A stretch of 13,032 nucleotides of DNA, from positions 1-13,032 of the forward strand of contig CAWEHT010000472.1 in the NCBI GenBank assembly GCA_963808455.1, read 5' to 3'. Below the pieces are notes generated by a model. It saw only the letters and a list, made by a program, of their open reading frames with translations, ran no database searches and was not told the DNA's origin. Position 1 is the stretch's first letter; each line of letters begins with the position of its first letter. The DNA is from CAWEHT01 sp963808455. Lineage in GTDB: Bacteria > Chloroflexota > Anaerolineae > CG2-30-64-16. This document shows positions 1-7,952 of this stretch, piece by piece. The translations under genes were made by a program, and so were the position numbers.

Positions 1-791
1 TACGCTACGATGTTCAGCGGCTTCTACCTGGCGCTGGTGCTGGTGCTGGCCGGCCTGATCCTGCGCGGCGTGGCGTTCGAGTTCCGGAGCAAGGATGAGC
101 GCCCGCTCTGGCGCAGCTTCTGGGACTGGGCGATCTTCACCGGCAGCGCCCTGCCGGGCCTGCTCTTCGGCGTCGCCCTGGCCAACATCGTCCGCGGCGT
201 GCCGGTGGATGCCCATATGCAGTACGCGGGCAACTTCTTCAGCCTGCTCAGCCCCTATACGGTGCTGGCCGGGTTGACCTCGCTGGGCGCCTTCACCCTC
301 CACGGCGCGATCTTCCTGACCCTGCGCACGACAGGCCGTGTGCTGGAACGCGCCGAAGAGGCAGCGGCCAGGGTGTGGCTGCCGGCGACGGTGCTGGTGT
401 TCGCCCTGGTGATTTCGTCCTATTTCGGCCACCGATATCTTCCAGAGGCTCGGCGTCAACCCCGGCATTCCGGCCTGGGGCGCAGGCGCCGCGCTGCTGG
501 CTGCCGGGTGGTTCATCCGTCGTGCGGAGCCACGGTTGGGCTTTCGCCATGACCGGCCTGTCGATTGCCTTGACCGTCGTCACCACCTTCCACGGGCTTT
601 ACCCGCGCGTGCTGGTTTCCAGCCTCAATCCTGCCTGGAGCCTGACGATTTACAACGCGTCGTCCAGCCCTTACACGTTGCGGATCATGAGCATCGTGGC
701 CGCGGTCTTCGTGCCGATCGTGCTCATCTACCAGGCGTGGAACTACTACGTGTTCCGGGCACGGGTAACCGGGCAGAGCCTGCACTACTAA
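1..791 (+). pseudogene. cydB: Cytochrome bd ubiquinol oxidase subunit II (CydB), 5'-truncated by the window, two frame breaks
   Basis: CydB is the second membrane subunit of cytochrome bd, which oxidises quinol and reduces oxygen to water. The window opens inside the gene: frame 1 is already coding at base 1 (YATMFSGFYLALVL, then RGVAFEFR), so the ATG at base 10 is internal. Family features include the hydrophobic helices, the segment WDWAIFTGSALPGLLFGVAL, and YAGNFFSLLSPY followed by LHGAIFLTLRT. Near 426-430 the frame moves from 1 to 2; dropping one G gives YFATDIFQRLGVNPGIPAWG. Near 534-540 it moves from 2 to 3, giving GWAFAMTGLSIALTV, and it ends at TAA 789-791. Both breaks are single extra bases in short G runs and no stop falls inside the joined frame. 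This fits sequencing error at least as well as true decay. cydD starts 9 bases later. cydA should lie just upstream, outside the window. Confidence 0.88.
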
Positions 792-800
792 GCATCTCGC

Positions 801-2557
801 ATGAAGATCGATCGCCGCCTGCTTGCCTGGGCACGTCTTGCTCAGGGCTGGCTGGCCGCCACGACGCTCTTTGGCGGCGCGGCAGGGCTTTGCACAGTGC
901 TCCAGGCGCGCTGGCTCAGCCACGCCGTGAGCCAGGCTTTTCTGGGCGGCAAGGGGCTGGCGGACGTCGAGCCCGCCTTGCTGGGGCTGCTGCTGGCCAG
1001 CCTGGGGCGTGCCCTGGCCACCTGGGGCAGCGAGGCCTCGGCCGGCCGGGCCGCGGCGAGGGTCAAGACAGAGGTCCGGGCCCGGCTGGTGGAGCGTATC
1101 CAGCAGCTGGGCCCAGCTTTTGTGCGTTCTGAGCGCACGGGCGAGCTCGTGAACACGGCCCTGGCCGGCGTCGAGGCCCTGGACGCCTACTTCAGCCAGT
1201 ATTTGCCCGGATTGGCGCTGGCCGCGCTCATCCCGTGCGCCATCCTTGCTTTGATCCTGCCGCTTGACCCGGCCTCCGGCCTGGTGCTGCTGTGCACTGC
1301 GCCGCTGATCCCCATCTTCATGGTGCTGATCGGCAGCCTGGCCGACGAGGCGAGCCGCAAGCAGTGGGCTGCCCTCAGCCGCATGAACGCCCATTTCCTG
1401 GATGTGCTCCAGGGGATGACCACGCTCAAGATCTTCGGCCGGAGCCGGGCCCAGATCGAGATCATCCGCGAGGTCAGCGATCGCTTCCGCGACCTCACGA
1501 TGGGTGTCCTGAGGGTCTCTTTCCTCTCTGCGCTGGCCCTGGAGCTCTTGGCCACGCTCAGCACGGCCATAGTCGCCGTCGAGATCGGCTTGCGGCTGTT
1601 GTACCCCGCGGGAAATGGGCCCCTGACCTTCGAGCAGGCCTTCTTCGTGTTGATCCTGGCGCCGGAGTTCTATCTGCCCCTGCGGATGCTTGGCCAACGC
1701 TTCCACGCCGGCATGGCAGGCGTGGAAGCCGCGCAGAGGATCCTCGAAGTGCTGGAAACCGAGCCCGAGGGAACAGGTCACGGGGATCAGCCCACAGGCT
1801 CTGCCAGTCTGTCTCCCCGGCCCCCGCGCCCGACGCCTCGGCGCCGGCCATTAGCTTTCGCGACGTTTGCTACGCCTACGACCAAGGCCGGCGTCCGGCG
1901 CTGAAGGGGGCCTCATTTGATATCCTGCCTGGGCAGAAAGTGGCGTTGATCGGCCCTACGGGCAGCGGCAAAAGCACGGTGATCCAGATGCTCTTACGCT
2001 TCATCGAGGCGCAGGCGGGAGAGATCACCGCCGGCGGCGTGCCGCTGGCAGCCTGGCCGGCCCCCGCCTGGCGAGCGCTCGTGGCATGGGTACCGCAGGC
2101 CCCCTACCTGTTCTACGGCACCGTGGCCGACAACATCCGGCTGGGGCGGCCGGACGCCACATCAGAGGAAGTCGCCTGGGCGGCCGCCCAGGCCAACGCG
2201 AACGGGTTCATCGTCGATCTGCCCGCCGGCTACAATACTGTGATCGGCGAGAGGGGCCGCGCTTGAGCGGCGGGCAAGCGCAACGGCTGGCGCTGGCGCG
2301 GGCTTTCCTCAAAGATGCCCCGCTCTTGATCCTCGACGAAGCCACCGCCAACCTGGATGCCGCCGAGCGCGGCCTCGGTGCAGGCCGCAACCGCGCGGCT
2401 CCTCCGCGGCCGCTCGGCGCTGATCGTCACGCACAGGTTACAGACCGTCGAAGACGCCGACCGCATCCTGGTGCTCGCCGACGGGCTGATCCGCGAAGCC
2501 GGCACGCACCGCGAGCTGATGGCAGAGGGCGAGGGCCTCTACCGCCTGTTGGCGGGT
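801..2557 (+). pseudogene. cydD: CydD half of the CydDC ABC transporter needed for cytochrome bd assembly, three frame breaks
   Basis: CydD pairs with CydC in an inner-membrane ABC transporter required to mature cytochrome bd. It was long described as a cysteine/glutathione exporter; heme transport has been proposed more recently. The ATG at 801 lies 9 bases after the cydB stop, with no clear ribosome site. Frame 3 (801 to about 1830) encodes the transmembrane domain, including SADEASRKQW-like text (SLADEASRKQWAALSRMN) and LQGMTTLKIFGRS. The ATPase domain follows in frame 2: FRDVCYAY, Walker A GPTGSGKST, and Q-loop WVPQAPYLFYGTVADNI. Near 2255-2265 a base is missing and the frame becomes 1: signature LSGGQAQR and Walker B LLILDEATANLD. 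Near 2371 an extra G returns it to frame 2: VQAATARLL and H-loop IVTHRL. Homology ends near LYRLLAG at 2557, but the frame stays open into cydC. Every catalytic motif is intact, so the breaks may be assembly errors. Confidence 0.87.
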
Positions 2558-2944
2558 TGCGGTCCGGGCCAGGGTGCGGATGGCGCGGCGGGCGAGCGGC
2601 GGCGTGGGCCTGGCGAGGGCCAGGCGGAACAAGGCGGGGCGCATGCCGAGGGCCGCCTCGCCTCCCTGGCTGCGTGGCCGGAGGTCTTTCCCGGCACGCC
2701 GGCTGCGGCTTTCATGGCCGGCGGCCAGGCGAATTGGGGCGCCTTCGCTACCCCCGGCGCGGCGGCCATAGCCGCCGGATTGCCTGCGGGCAAATGCGGC
2801 GCCGGCGGGCCAGCGGCCCCCGGCGCCGAAGCGGCCGGCCGGGTGGGGCAACCGCCCTACGGCGAATCACGTCCTCTCTCCCGGGCGCGCCCCGACCCGG
2901 CGCGCAGGGCTGCCTCGCAAGGGGGCTCTGCGCCGGGCCGCCCC
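2558..2944 (+). other. Low-complexity linker joining CydD and CydC in one frame
   Basis: Frame 2 runs without a stop from the end of the CydD ATPase domain to the first CydC helix. It encodes about 129 residues dominated by Gly, Ala, Pro, Arg and Glu, with no recognisable domain. No stop for CydD and no ribosome site with a start for CydC is seen in that frame. ATG codons inside it (for example at 2714, FMAGGQ) lack convincing context. Single-chain CydDC proteins are known in some bacteria, so a fusion is plausible. The DNA is so GC-rich that other frames, and the opposite strand, are also largely open here, so an open frame alone is weak proof. A hidden indel could conceal a normal gene boundary. 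Confidence 0.45.
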
Positions 2945-4790
2945 GCCAGCGAGGCCTTCGGGCGCCTGCTGAGCTTTGCGGCGCCACTTTGGCCGTGGAT
3001 CGCCCTTTCGGCGCTCCTCGGCGTCGCCACGGTAGGGAGTGGCGTCGCGCTCCTGGGAGTTTCGGCCTGGATCATCGCGACGGCGGCCTTACGGCCCTCC
3101 ATCGCCGTGCTCGAGGTTGCTATCGTCGGCGTGCGCTTCTTCGGGATCACGCGGGGTCTTCCGCTACCTGGAGCGACTGGTCTCGCATGAGGTCACGTTC
3201 CGCCTGTTGGCGCGCCTGCGGGTCTGGTTCTACACGCAGTTGGAACCGATGGCACCGGCGGCGCTCGCGCGCGATCACACCGGGGACTTGCTGGCGCGCA
3301 TCGTGGCGGACATCGAGACCTTGCAGAACTTCTACGTGCGAGTGATTGCCCCGCCCCTCGTGGCATTGCTGGGGACTGCTGGGCTGGCGCTTTTCTTCGC
3401 CAGCTACAGCCGCGGGCTGGCCGTTGCCCTCGTTTGCTTCCTGGCCGCCGCGGGGGTGGGGGTGCCCTGGCTGGTCGGCCGGCTCGCGCGCGCCGCCGGC
3501 CGCTCTGCCGTGAGGGATCGGGCCGAGCTGAGCGCCGCGCTGATCGACGGCATTCAGGGCTTGCCCGAGCTGCTGGCCTACGGACGCGAGCCGGCGCACC
3601 TGGCCCGCGTCCGCATGCTGGGCGGACGGCTGGACCGGCGTGGGGCGCGCATGGCGATGCTGCGCGGCCTGCACGTCGCTCTCGGCCATCTCTTGACCGC
3701 CATGGCCCTGCTCGCGGTCCTCGTGCTGGCCATACCGCTCGTGAGCGGCGCCCGGCTTAGCGGCGTCAACCTGGCCGTGCTGGCCCTGGCCACGACAGCG
3801 GCCTTTGAAGCCGTCCAGCCGCTGCCCCTCGCAGCCCAATACCTGAGCGCCAGCCTGGAGGCGGCGGGCAGGCTGTTCGAGATCGCCGACGGGCCCGCAG
3901 CCAGGGTGCCGCATCGGGACGGCGATCGGGAACAACTTCCTTTGCCGCCCCCCGCCGCGCTGCGGCAGAGCGATCTGCGAGGAAGGGCCGGCGAAGGCTG
4001 CGGTCCACGGTCGCCACCGCGCCCGCCCTGGCGGTCCGTGAACTGGCCATGCGCTACGCGCCCGGCGAGCGGCTTGCGCTGGATGGCCTGAGCTTCACCC
4101 TCGACGAAGGGGATTGCCTCAGGGTCGTCGGCCCCAGTGGCGCCGGTAAGACAACGCTGGTGAACGTGTTGCTGCGGTTCTGGGAGTATCAGGACGGGAG
4201 CGTCGAGCTGGGCGGACGGGATCTCCGGTCATACTCAGAGGAGGCTGCGAGGAGCAGGATGGCAGTGGTGGCCCGGCACACGTATCTCTTCAACGCTACG
4301 ATCCGTGACAACTTGCTCCTGGCGCGCCCGTTGGCCACCGATGAGGAGCTAGCGCAAGCCGTCCGCAGCGCGGGGCTGGACGCTTTCATCGGCCGGCTGC
4401 CCGAAGCGTGGGACACGTGGGTCGGCGAGCAGGGCCTGCGCCTGAGCGGCGGCGAACGCCAACGCCTTGCGATCGCTCGGGCTTTGCTGCGGGATGCCCC
4501 CCTGCTGATCCTCGACGAGGCTACCGCAAGCCTCGACCCACATACGGAAAACGTAGTGCTGGCGGCCATCGCCAACCTGATGAAGGGCCGGACCACGCTG
4601 ATGATCACGCACCAGCTGGCGGGGCCTGAAGAGGACGGGCGGGTGCTGGTGCTGGATGCCGGACACGCCGTGCAGGAAGGAACGCGACGAGCCTTCTGGC
4701 TGAGGACGGCCTCTACCGGCGCATGTGGCAATCCAGTTGCTCCTGGATGGCATCTAACAGCGCCCGAATCGCAAACGGCTTCAACACATA
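2945..4790 (+). pseudogene. cydC: CydC half of the CydDC ABC transporter, several frame breaks
   Basis: This is the partner of CydD in the transporter needed to assemble cytochrome bd. The transmembrane domain begins FGRLLSFAAPLWPWIALSAL in frame 2 and moves to frame 3 near 3152-3156 (FRYLERLVSHEVTFRLLARL, a CydC hallmark). It continues through GDLLARIVADIETLQNFYVR and IDGIQGLPELLAYGRE. Between about 3890 and 4000 the frame returns to 2 within an Ala/Arg-rich linker. The ATPase domain then reads LAMRYAPGERLALDGLSF, Walker A GPSGAGKTT, signature LSGGERQR, Walker B LLILDEATASLDPHTENVV, and H-loop MITHQL. The tail breaks again near 4690 (frame 1, LLAEDGLYRRMWQS) and perhaps near 4733. The stop is TAG 4788-4790 in frame 1 or TAA 4755-4757 in frame 3. 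The 3' end overlaps the opposite-strand response regulator. Joined together, the frames encode a complete CydC. Confidence 0.86.
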
Positions 4791-5092
4791 GCCGTTCCGC
4801 CGGCACCCAGGGCCCGCTGGACATCATGTTCCTGGCCGAGCGCCGAAAGCATCAGCACGGGCACGTCGCGAAAATCGGCATCCGCCCGGATCGCGAGCAG
4901 GGTGTCATAGCCATCGAGGACCGGCATCAAGATGTCGCACAGCACGGCGTCAGGTTTCCGCCTGCGTATCTCCGCCAGAGCCTGCTCCCCGTGCGCCGCC
5001 AGCACAGGCTCGAAGCCTGCGGACTGCAGCACGAGCTTCAGGAGCGCGCGGGTGTCATCATCATCATCAACTACCAGGATTCTGGCGGACAA
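4713..5092 (-). CDS. Single-domain CheY-like response regulator, one frame break near its C-terminus
   Basis: This is a receiver domain with no output domain. It begins SARILVVDDDDDTRALLKLV with the acidic pocket at residues 9-10. The phospho-acceptor is Asp53 in VLCDILMPVLDGYD and the switch Ser83 is in VLMLSALG. The start is TTG at 5090-5092, preceded at 5 bases by AGGAGG, with an in-frame TAA seven codons upstream, so no other start fits. The literal frame ends at TGA 4781. One base is missing in GGAACGGC at about 4793-4798, and restoring an A gives GGNGYVLKPFAIRALLDAI with the conserved Lys-Pro, ending at TAG 4713 for about 127 residues. No histidine kinase is in the window, so its partner is unknown. 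The restored 3' end lies inside the end of cydC on the other strand. A promoter is visible at 5165-5193. Confidence 0.85.
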
Positions 5093-5164
5093 CTCGGCCT
5101 CCTGCGATCCTTACGGCCGCGATGAGCGCTCCAACCGGCTGCGGCGCGCTGACGACCGGCGAGC

Positions 5165-5193
5165 ATTATCGCGCTGGGCGGCGGCACGGTCAA
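5165..5193 (-). promoter_or_regulatory. Sigma-70-type promoter for the response regulator gene
   Basis: On the minus strand, TTGACC (5193-5188) and GATAAT (5170-5165) are separated by exactly 17 bases. Each hexamer matches the consensus at five of six positions. The start codon lies about 72 bases downstream. The 25-bp palindrome at 5194-5218 lies directly against the upstream edge of the -35 box. Confidence 0.6.
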
Positions 5194-5218
5194 TTGTGCC
5201 TGCGCCGCGCAGGCACAA
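5194..5218. repeat. 25-bp perfect palindrome (12-bp arms, 1-bp centre), candidate operator
   Basis: The left arm TTGTGCCTGCGC and the right arm GCGCAGGCACAA are exact reverse complements around one C. The palindrome lies in the divergent region between the response regulator and secG, touching the -35 box of the former and about 40 bp upstream of the -35 box of the latter. No T run follows on either strand, so a terminator is unlikely. A dimeric regulator site is the simplest reading, but the protein is unknown. Confidence 0.5.
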
Positions 5219-5256
5219 GATCGCGGCGACGCCGAAAGGTCGGCAGGTCTCCTGTT

Positions 5257-5285
5257 TTGCCTTCGGCTGGCGGGCATGCTATAAT
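5257..5285 (+). promoter_or_regulatory. Sigma-70-type promoter for secG
   Basis: TTGCCT (5257-5262) and a perfect TATAAT (5280-5285) are separated by 17 bases. Transcription would begin near 5292, about 37 bases before the secG start. The promoter probably also serves the downstream solute-binding protein gene. Confidence 0.65.
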
Positions 5286-5328
5286 CTCCTCAGTTTGGTC
5301 CTAATGATTGCGGAGGCGGTGCTGAGAA

Positions 5329-5553
5329 GTGAAGACCTTTTTCTACCTGGCACAGATCGTGACAGCTATCGCGCTCGTCGTCCTGGTCCTGCTCCAATCC
5401 AAGGATGCAGGGCTCAGCAGTATGTTCGGCGGCAGTGACATGGGCGTGTACAAGACCCGGCGTGGCGTCGAGAAGATCATGTTCAACGCGACGGTCGGGC
5501 TCGGCATCTTCTTTGGGCTCCTGGCATTGGTGACGGTGCTGGTTACCAGGTAA
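5329..5553 (+). CDS. secG: Protein-export membrane protein SecG
   Basis: SecG is the small accessory subunit of the SecYEG translocon. The 74-residue product has the family layout. A first membrane helix (FFYLAQIVTAIALVVLVLLQ) leads into the conserved loop LLQSKDAGLSSMFGGSD, then a second helix near the C-terminus (VGLGIFFGLLALVTVLV). The start is GTG 5329, with GGAGG at 5312-5316, a slightly long gap of 12 bases. The length and the QSKDAGLS and FGGS motifs are typical. A promoter lies directly upstream. The solute-binding protein gene follows after 35-62 bases and may be cotranscribed. Confidence 0.95.
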   Translation: MKTFFYLAQIVTAIALVVLVLLQSKDAGLSSMFGGSDMGVYKTRRGVEKIMFNATVGLGIFFGLLALVTVLVTR

Positions 5554-5559
5554 GCCGAG

Positions 5560-5583
5560 CCGGCCGGTGACAGTGCCGGCCGG
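5560..5583 (+). repeat. GC-rich hairpin between secG and the solute-binding protein gene
   Basis: Two copies of CCGGCCGG (5560-5567 and 5576-5583) are separated by 8 bases. Each copy is its own reverse complement, so they can pair as an 8-bp stem. No T run follows, so this is not a clear terminator; it may be an mRNA processing or partial attenuation structure. Confidence 0.35.
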
Positions 5584-5615
5584 TCCAGGTGTCGCCCCCC
5601 GATCAGGGGCGCGGA

Positions 5616-7298
5616 TTGAAACGATTGAGCAGGTACCTTCGCTGGCAAGCGGCTATTGCTCTGCTAGGCATCCTCTTGTTGGCAGCCTTACTGAGTTATG
5701 CCGCGTATAGCTTCAGCTCGGTGACCGTCCCAGATCGTGGCGGGACTTATGTCGAGGGCGTGGCCGGGAACCCTCAATATCTGAATCCCCTGTTGGCCCG
5801 GCTTAATCGCGTCGACGCCGATCTCTGCGCGCTCCTCTTCGACGGCCTCACACGTTTCGATCAGCAAGGCAATGTCGTGCCCGATCTGGCTGATAGCTGG
5901 AAGGTCAGCCAGGATGGGCTGACCTATGATTTCAAGCTTCAATCGGGGCTTTACTGGCATGACGACGCGCCGGTGACGGCCGCCGACGTGCTCTACACCG
6001 TCTCGGCCATGCAGGACCCGGATTTCCCCGGCGATCCCTCCCTGCATGCGCTTTGGCAAGCTGTGGATGTTTCGGCACCGGACGGGCCCAATGGGCTGGC
6101 GGTGCGCTTCAAGCTGAAGATGCAGCAGCCCTTCGCCCCCTTCCTCGACTACACGACCATGGGGCTCTTACCTGCCCATGTCTGGCAGCGCGTGCCGGTC
6201 AAAGACATGGCGCAATCACAATATAACACGCGCCCAATCGGCACCGGGCCTTTCGAAGCCAGCCGCGTTACTGCGGCGCGCATCGATCTGGTCCCCAACC
6301 CGCGCTATCACGGGTCAACGCCCTATCTCACCGGCCTGACGGTGCGGTTCTATCCGGACCAACAAAGCCTGTTGCCAGCATACGAGCACGGCGATATCGA
6401 CGGCATCAGCTACATCCCCCCTGAAGACATGGGCTGGGCAGCCGAGCAGAAGGATCTCCAGGTCTTCTCGGCCCCGATGTCCGGCTACACGCTGGTCTAT
6501 CTGAACCAGCTGAACCCCAACGTGCCCTTCTTCAAGGACAAAGCGGTGCGCCAGGCCTTGCTTTACGCTTTGGACCGCCAGGGTATCATTGACAGCGAGC
6601 TTCATGGACAAGGGCAAGTTGCCAACAGCCCGATCCTGCCAGGCACATGGGCCTATGACCCCGATGTCCCCAAATACGGCTACGACCCCGCCAGGGCGCG
6701 CCAGTTGCTCGATCAGGCAGGCTGGAAAGCGGCTGGCGACGGCGTGCGCGTACAGAATGGGAAAAAGCTGTCCTTCATCCTGGTAGGGCAAGATCAGGCG
6801 CTGCTCCAGGCGTTGGCCAACGCGTGGCGCCAGATCGGGGTGCAGGCCGTCCCTCAGACCGTGACAAGCTCGGGCCTTTCGGCCGACTTCCTTGTCCCGC
6901 GGACTTATGAGGCGGCGCTCGTGCACTGGGAGCAGCCCGGGGACCCGGACCCTTACCCGCTCTGGCATTCAACGCAGATCAAGGATGGCCAGAATTACGC
7001 GGGCTGGAACGACGCCGTGGCAGACGATGCGCTCGAGAAAGCGCGCGCATTGACCGACCAGCCCGCACGCCAGCAGTACTATGTCGCCTTCCAACAGGAA
7101 TTCGCAGACCAGATGCCGGCCCTCCTGCTGTATCACCCGGTCTATACCATCGGCGTCCGCGCCAAGGTGCACGACGTGCAGGTCGGCCCCTTCAACACGC
7201 CGGCAGACCGCTACCGCGCCATCGCCCAATGGTACATTGTGACGCGGCGGATCACCATCGGGAACGGCCCCTCCAGCCCGACGCAGCCGGCGCCGTGA
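5616..7298 (+). CDS. Membrane-anchored ABC-type peptide/nickel substrate-binding protein (SBP_bac_5 family)
   Basis: This is an extracytoplasmic receptor of the family-5 (oligopeptide/dipeptide/nickel) type. A cytoplasmic basic start is followed by one hydrophobic helix (WQAAIALLGILLLAALLSYA). No Cys lipobox or clear signal-peptidase site is seen, so it is probably held by an uncleaved helix. Family landmarks follow: GGTYVEGVAGNPQYLNPLLA, LFDGLTRFD, LADSWKVSQDGLTYDFKL, WHDDAPVTAADVLYT, RPIGTGPF, KAVRQALLYALDRQGII and the late ADQMPALLLYHP. TTG 5616 is preferred because AGGGGC lies five bases before it. The alternative GTG 5589 would add nine residues. No permease or ATPase gene is adjacent, so it may serve a transporter encoded elsewhere or be an orphan. 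The ligand cannot be told from sequence. The frame is intact throughout, unlike the cyd region. Confidence 0.88.
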   Translation: MKRLSRYLRWQAAIALLGILLLAALLSYAAYSFSSVTVPDRGGTYVEGVAGNPQYLNPLLARLNRVDADLCALLFDGLTRFDQQGNVVPDLADSWKVSQDGLTYDFKLQSGLYWHDDAPVTAADVLYTVSAMQDPDFPGDPSLHALWQAVDVSAPDGPNGLAVRFKLKMQQPFAPFLDYTTMGLLPAHVWQRVPVKDMAQSQYNTRPIGTGPFEASRVTAARIDLVPNPRYHGSTPYLTGLTVRFYPDQQSLLPAYEHGDIDGISYIPPEDMGWAAEQKDLQVFSAPMSGYTLVYLNQLNPNVPFFKDKAVRQALLYALDRQGIIDSELHGQGQVANSPILPGTWAYDPDVPKYGYDPARARQLLDQAGWKAAGDGVRVQNGKKLSFILVGQDQALLQALANAWRQIGVQAVPQTVTSSGLSADFLVPRTYEAALVHWEQPGDPDPYPLWHSTQIKDGQNYAGWNDAVADDALEKARALTDQPARQQYYVAFQQEFADQMPALLLYHPVYTIGVRAKVHDVQVGPFNTPADRYRAIAQWYIVTRRITIGNGPSSPTQPAP

Positions 7299-7316
7299 GA
7301 TGCCCGGCGCCCGCAT

Positions 7317-7345
7317 TTGACAGGGCCCCGCAGTGATGGTATATT
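7317..7345 (+). promoter_or_regulatory. Strong sigma-70-type promoter for tRNA-Leu
   Basis: A perfect TTGACA (7317-7322) and TATATT (7340-7345) are separated by 17 bases. The predicted start near 7352 is about 15 bases before the tRNA, as expected for a short 5' leader. Confidence 0.75.
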
Positions 7346-7366
7346 CCGCCTGGTTTGAGTCGAGGC

Positions 7367-7450
7367 GCCGAAGTGGCGGAATGGCAGACGCGCTAGGTTC
7401 AGGACCTAGTGAGGGTTGACCTCGTGAGGGTTCAACTCCCTCCTTCGGCA
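7367..7450 (+). tRNA. tRNA-Leu (anticodon CAG)
   Basis: The sequence folds as a class II tRNA of 84 bases. Acceptor arms GCCGAAG and CTTCGGC pair fully and the discriminator is A7450. The anticodon stem CTAGG/CCTAG closes the loop TTCAGGA, so the anticodon is CAG. The long variable arm (GAGG/CCTC) is typical of tRNA-Leu. The T arm is GAGGG TTCAACT CCCTC. The 3' CCA is not encoded. Its own promoter lies upstream and ftsB-like starts 69 bases downstream. Confidence 0.96.
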
Positions 7451-7461
7451 TCTATACCGGG

Positions 7462-7487
7462 ATCCCACGCCAGTGCCGTCGTGGGAT
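7462..7487 (+). terminator. Hairpin after tRNA-Leu, possible weak terminator or processing signal
   Basis: Arms ATCCCACG (7462-7469) and CGTGGGAT (7480-7487) pair perfectly around a 10-base loop. Only a short TTCT follows, so termination would be partial at best. Some transcription from the tRNA-Leu promoter may continue into the ftsB-like gene. Confidence 0.35.
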
Positions 7488-7518
7488 TCTGCATCTCAGG
7501 CGCCGGAAGGAGAGGGCC

Positions 7519-7917
7519 ATGAGCCGGGAACTGTGGCGACGACTTCCGCTCGAACGCAAGCATCTGCTGTTGATCGCCGTGGTGGTCTTCATCGTGATCG
7601 TGGCATCAGGCTTCAGCGAGTTGTACAACATCCAGGCTGAGCTCGAGGTCGAGCACGCGGCGGCGCAGGTGCAGGTGCGGCAACTGCAGGAACAAAACCA
7701 GCAGCTCAAGGACGCCTTGGCGGCCGCGCAGAGTGGGCAGAACATCGAGCCCATGGCACGGGAGTATTTCCAGCTTGGCCTCCCGGGCGAGAAGCGGCTG
7801 TTGGCCCAGCCGGTGGCAGCGCCAACACCGTTGCCTGGCACCGATACATCCGGCAGCCAGGCGGTTCCCGCCGGGCCATTCTGGCAGCAGTGGTGGCAAA
7901 CGTTAGTCCAACCTTGA
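7519..7917 (+). CDS. FtsB/DivIC-like septum formation initiator protein
   Basis: This is a bitopic cell-division protein of the FtsB/DivIC type, which bridges FtsL/FtsQ-like partners at the septum. The 132-residue product has a short cytoplasmic start and one membrane helix at about residues 17-33 (LLIAVVVFIVIVASGF). A coiled coil follows at about 38-72, rich in Gln, Glu, Ala and Leu (VQVRQLQEQNQQLKDALAAA). Next comes the family segment IEPMAREYFQLGLPGEKRLL, and the protein ends in a Pro/Thr/Gly/Ser-rich tail. Start ATG 7519 has AAGGAGAG 5-12 bases upstream. The stop codon TGA 7915-7917 lies inside the -35 box of the tRNA-fMet promoter. No other division gene is nearby, and the family is short and divergent, so FtsB is not separated from DivIC here. 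Confidence 0.82.
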   Translation: MSRELWRRLPLERKHLLLIAVVVFIVIVASGFSELYNIQAELEVEHAAAQVQVRQLQEQNQQLKDALAAAQSGQNIEPMAREYFQLGLPGEKRLLAQPVAAPTPLPGTDTSGSQAVPAGPFWQQWWQTLVQP

Positions 7918-7941
7918 CAAATCCCGTAATACGGATAGAAT
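7914..7941 (+). promoter_or_regulatory. Promoter of the initiator tRNA, overlapping the ftsB-like stop codon
   Basis: A perfect TTGACA (7914-7919) and TAGAAT (7936-7941) are separated by 16 bases. The TGA of the -35 box is also the stop codon of the preceding gene. The predicted start near 7948 is only a few bases before the mature tRNA. Confidence 0.7.
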
Positions 7942-7952
7942 AGGGTTAGCGA

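Noticed and set aside
513..1781. A 422-codon open frame on the minus strand opposite cydB/cydD
   Set aside because: It is antisense to clear CydB and CydD coding sequence, is rich in Gln, Arg, Gly and His as expected for the shadow of GC-rich genes, and has no recognisable domain.
1..4790. Programmed frameshifting in cydB-cydDC
   Set aside because: The shifts are too many, go in both directions, and lack conserved slippery heptamers followed by structured RNA; indel error or decay is simpler.
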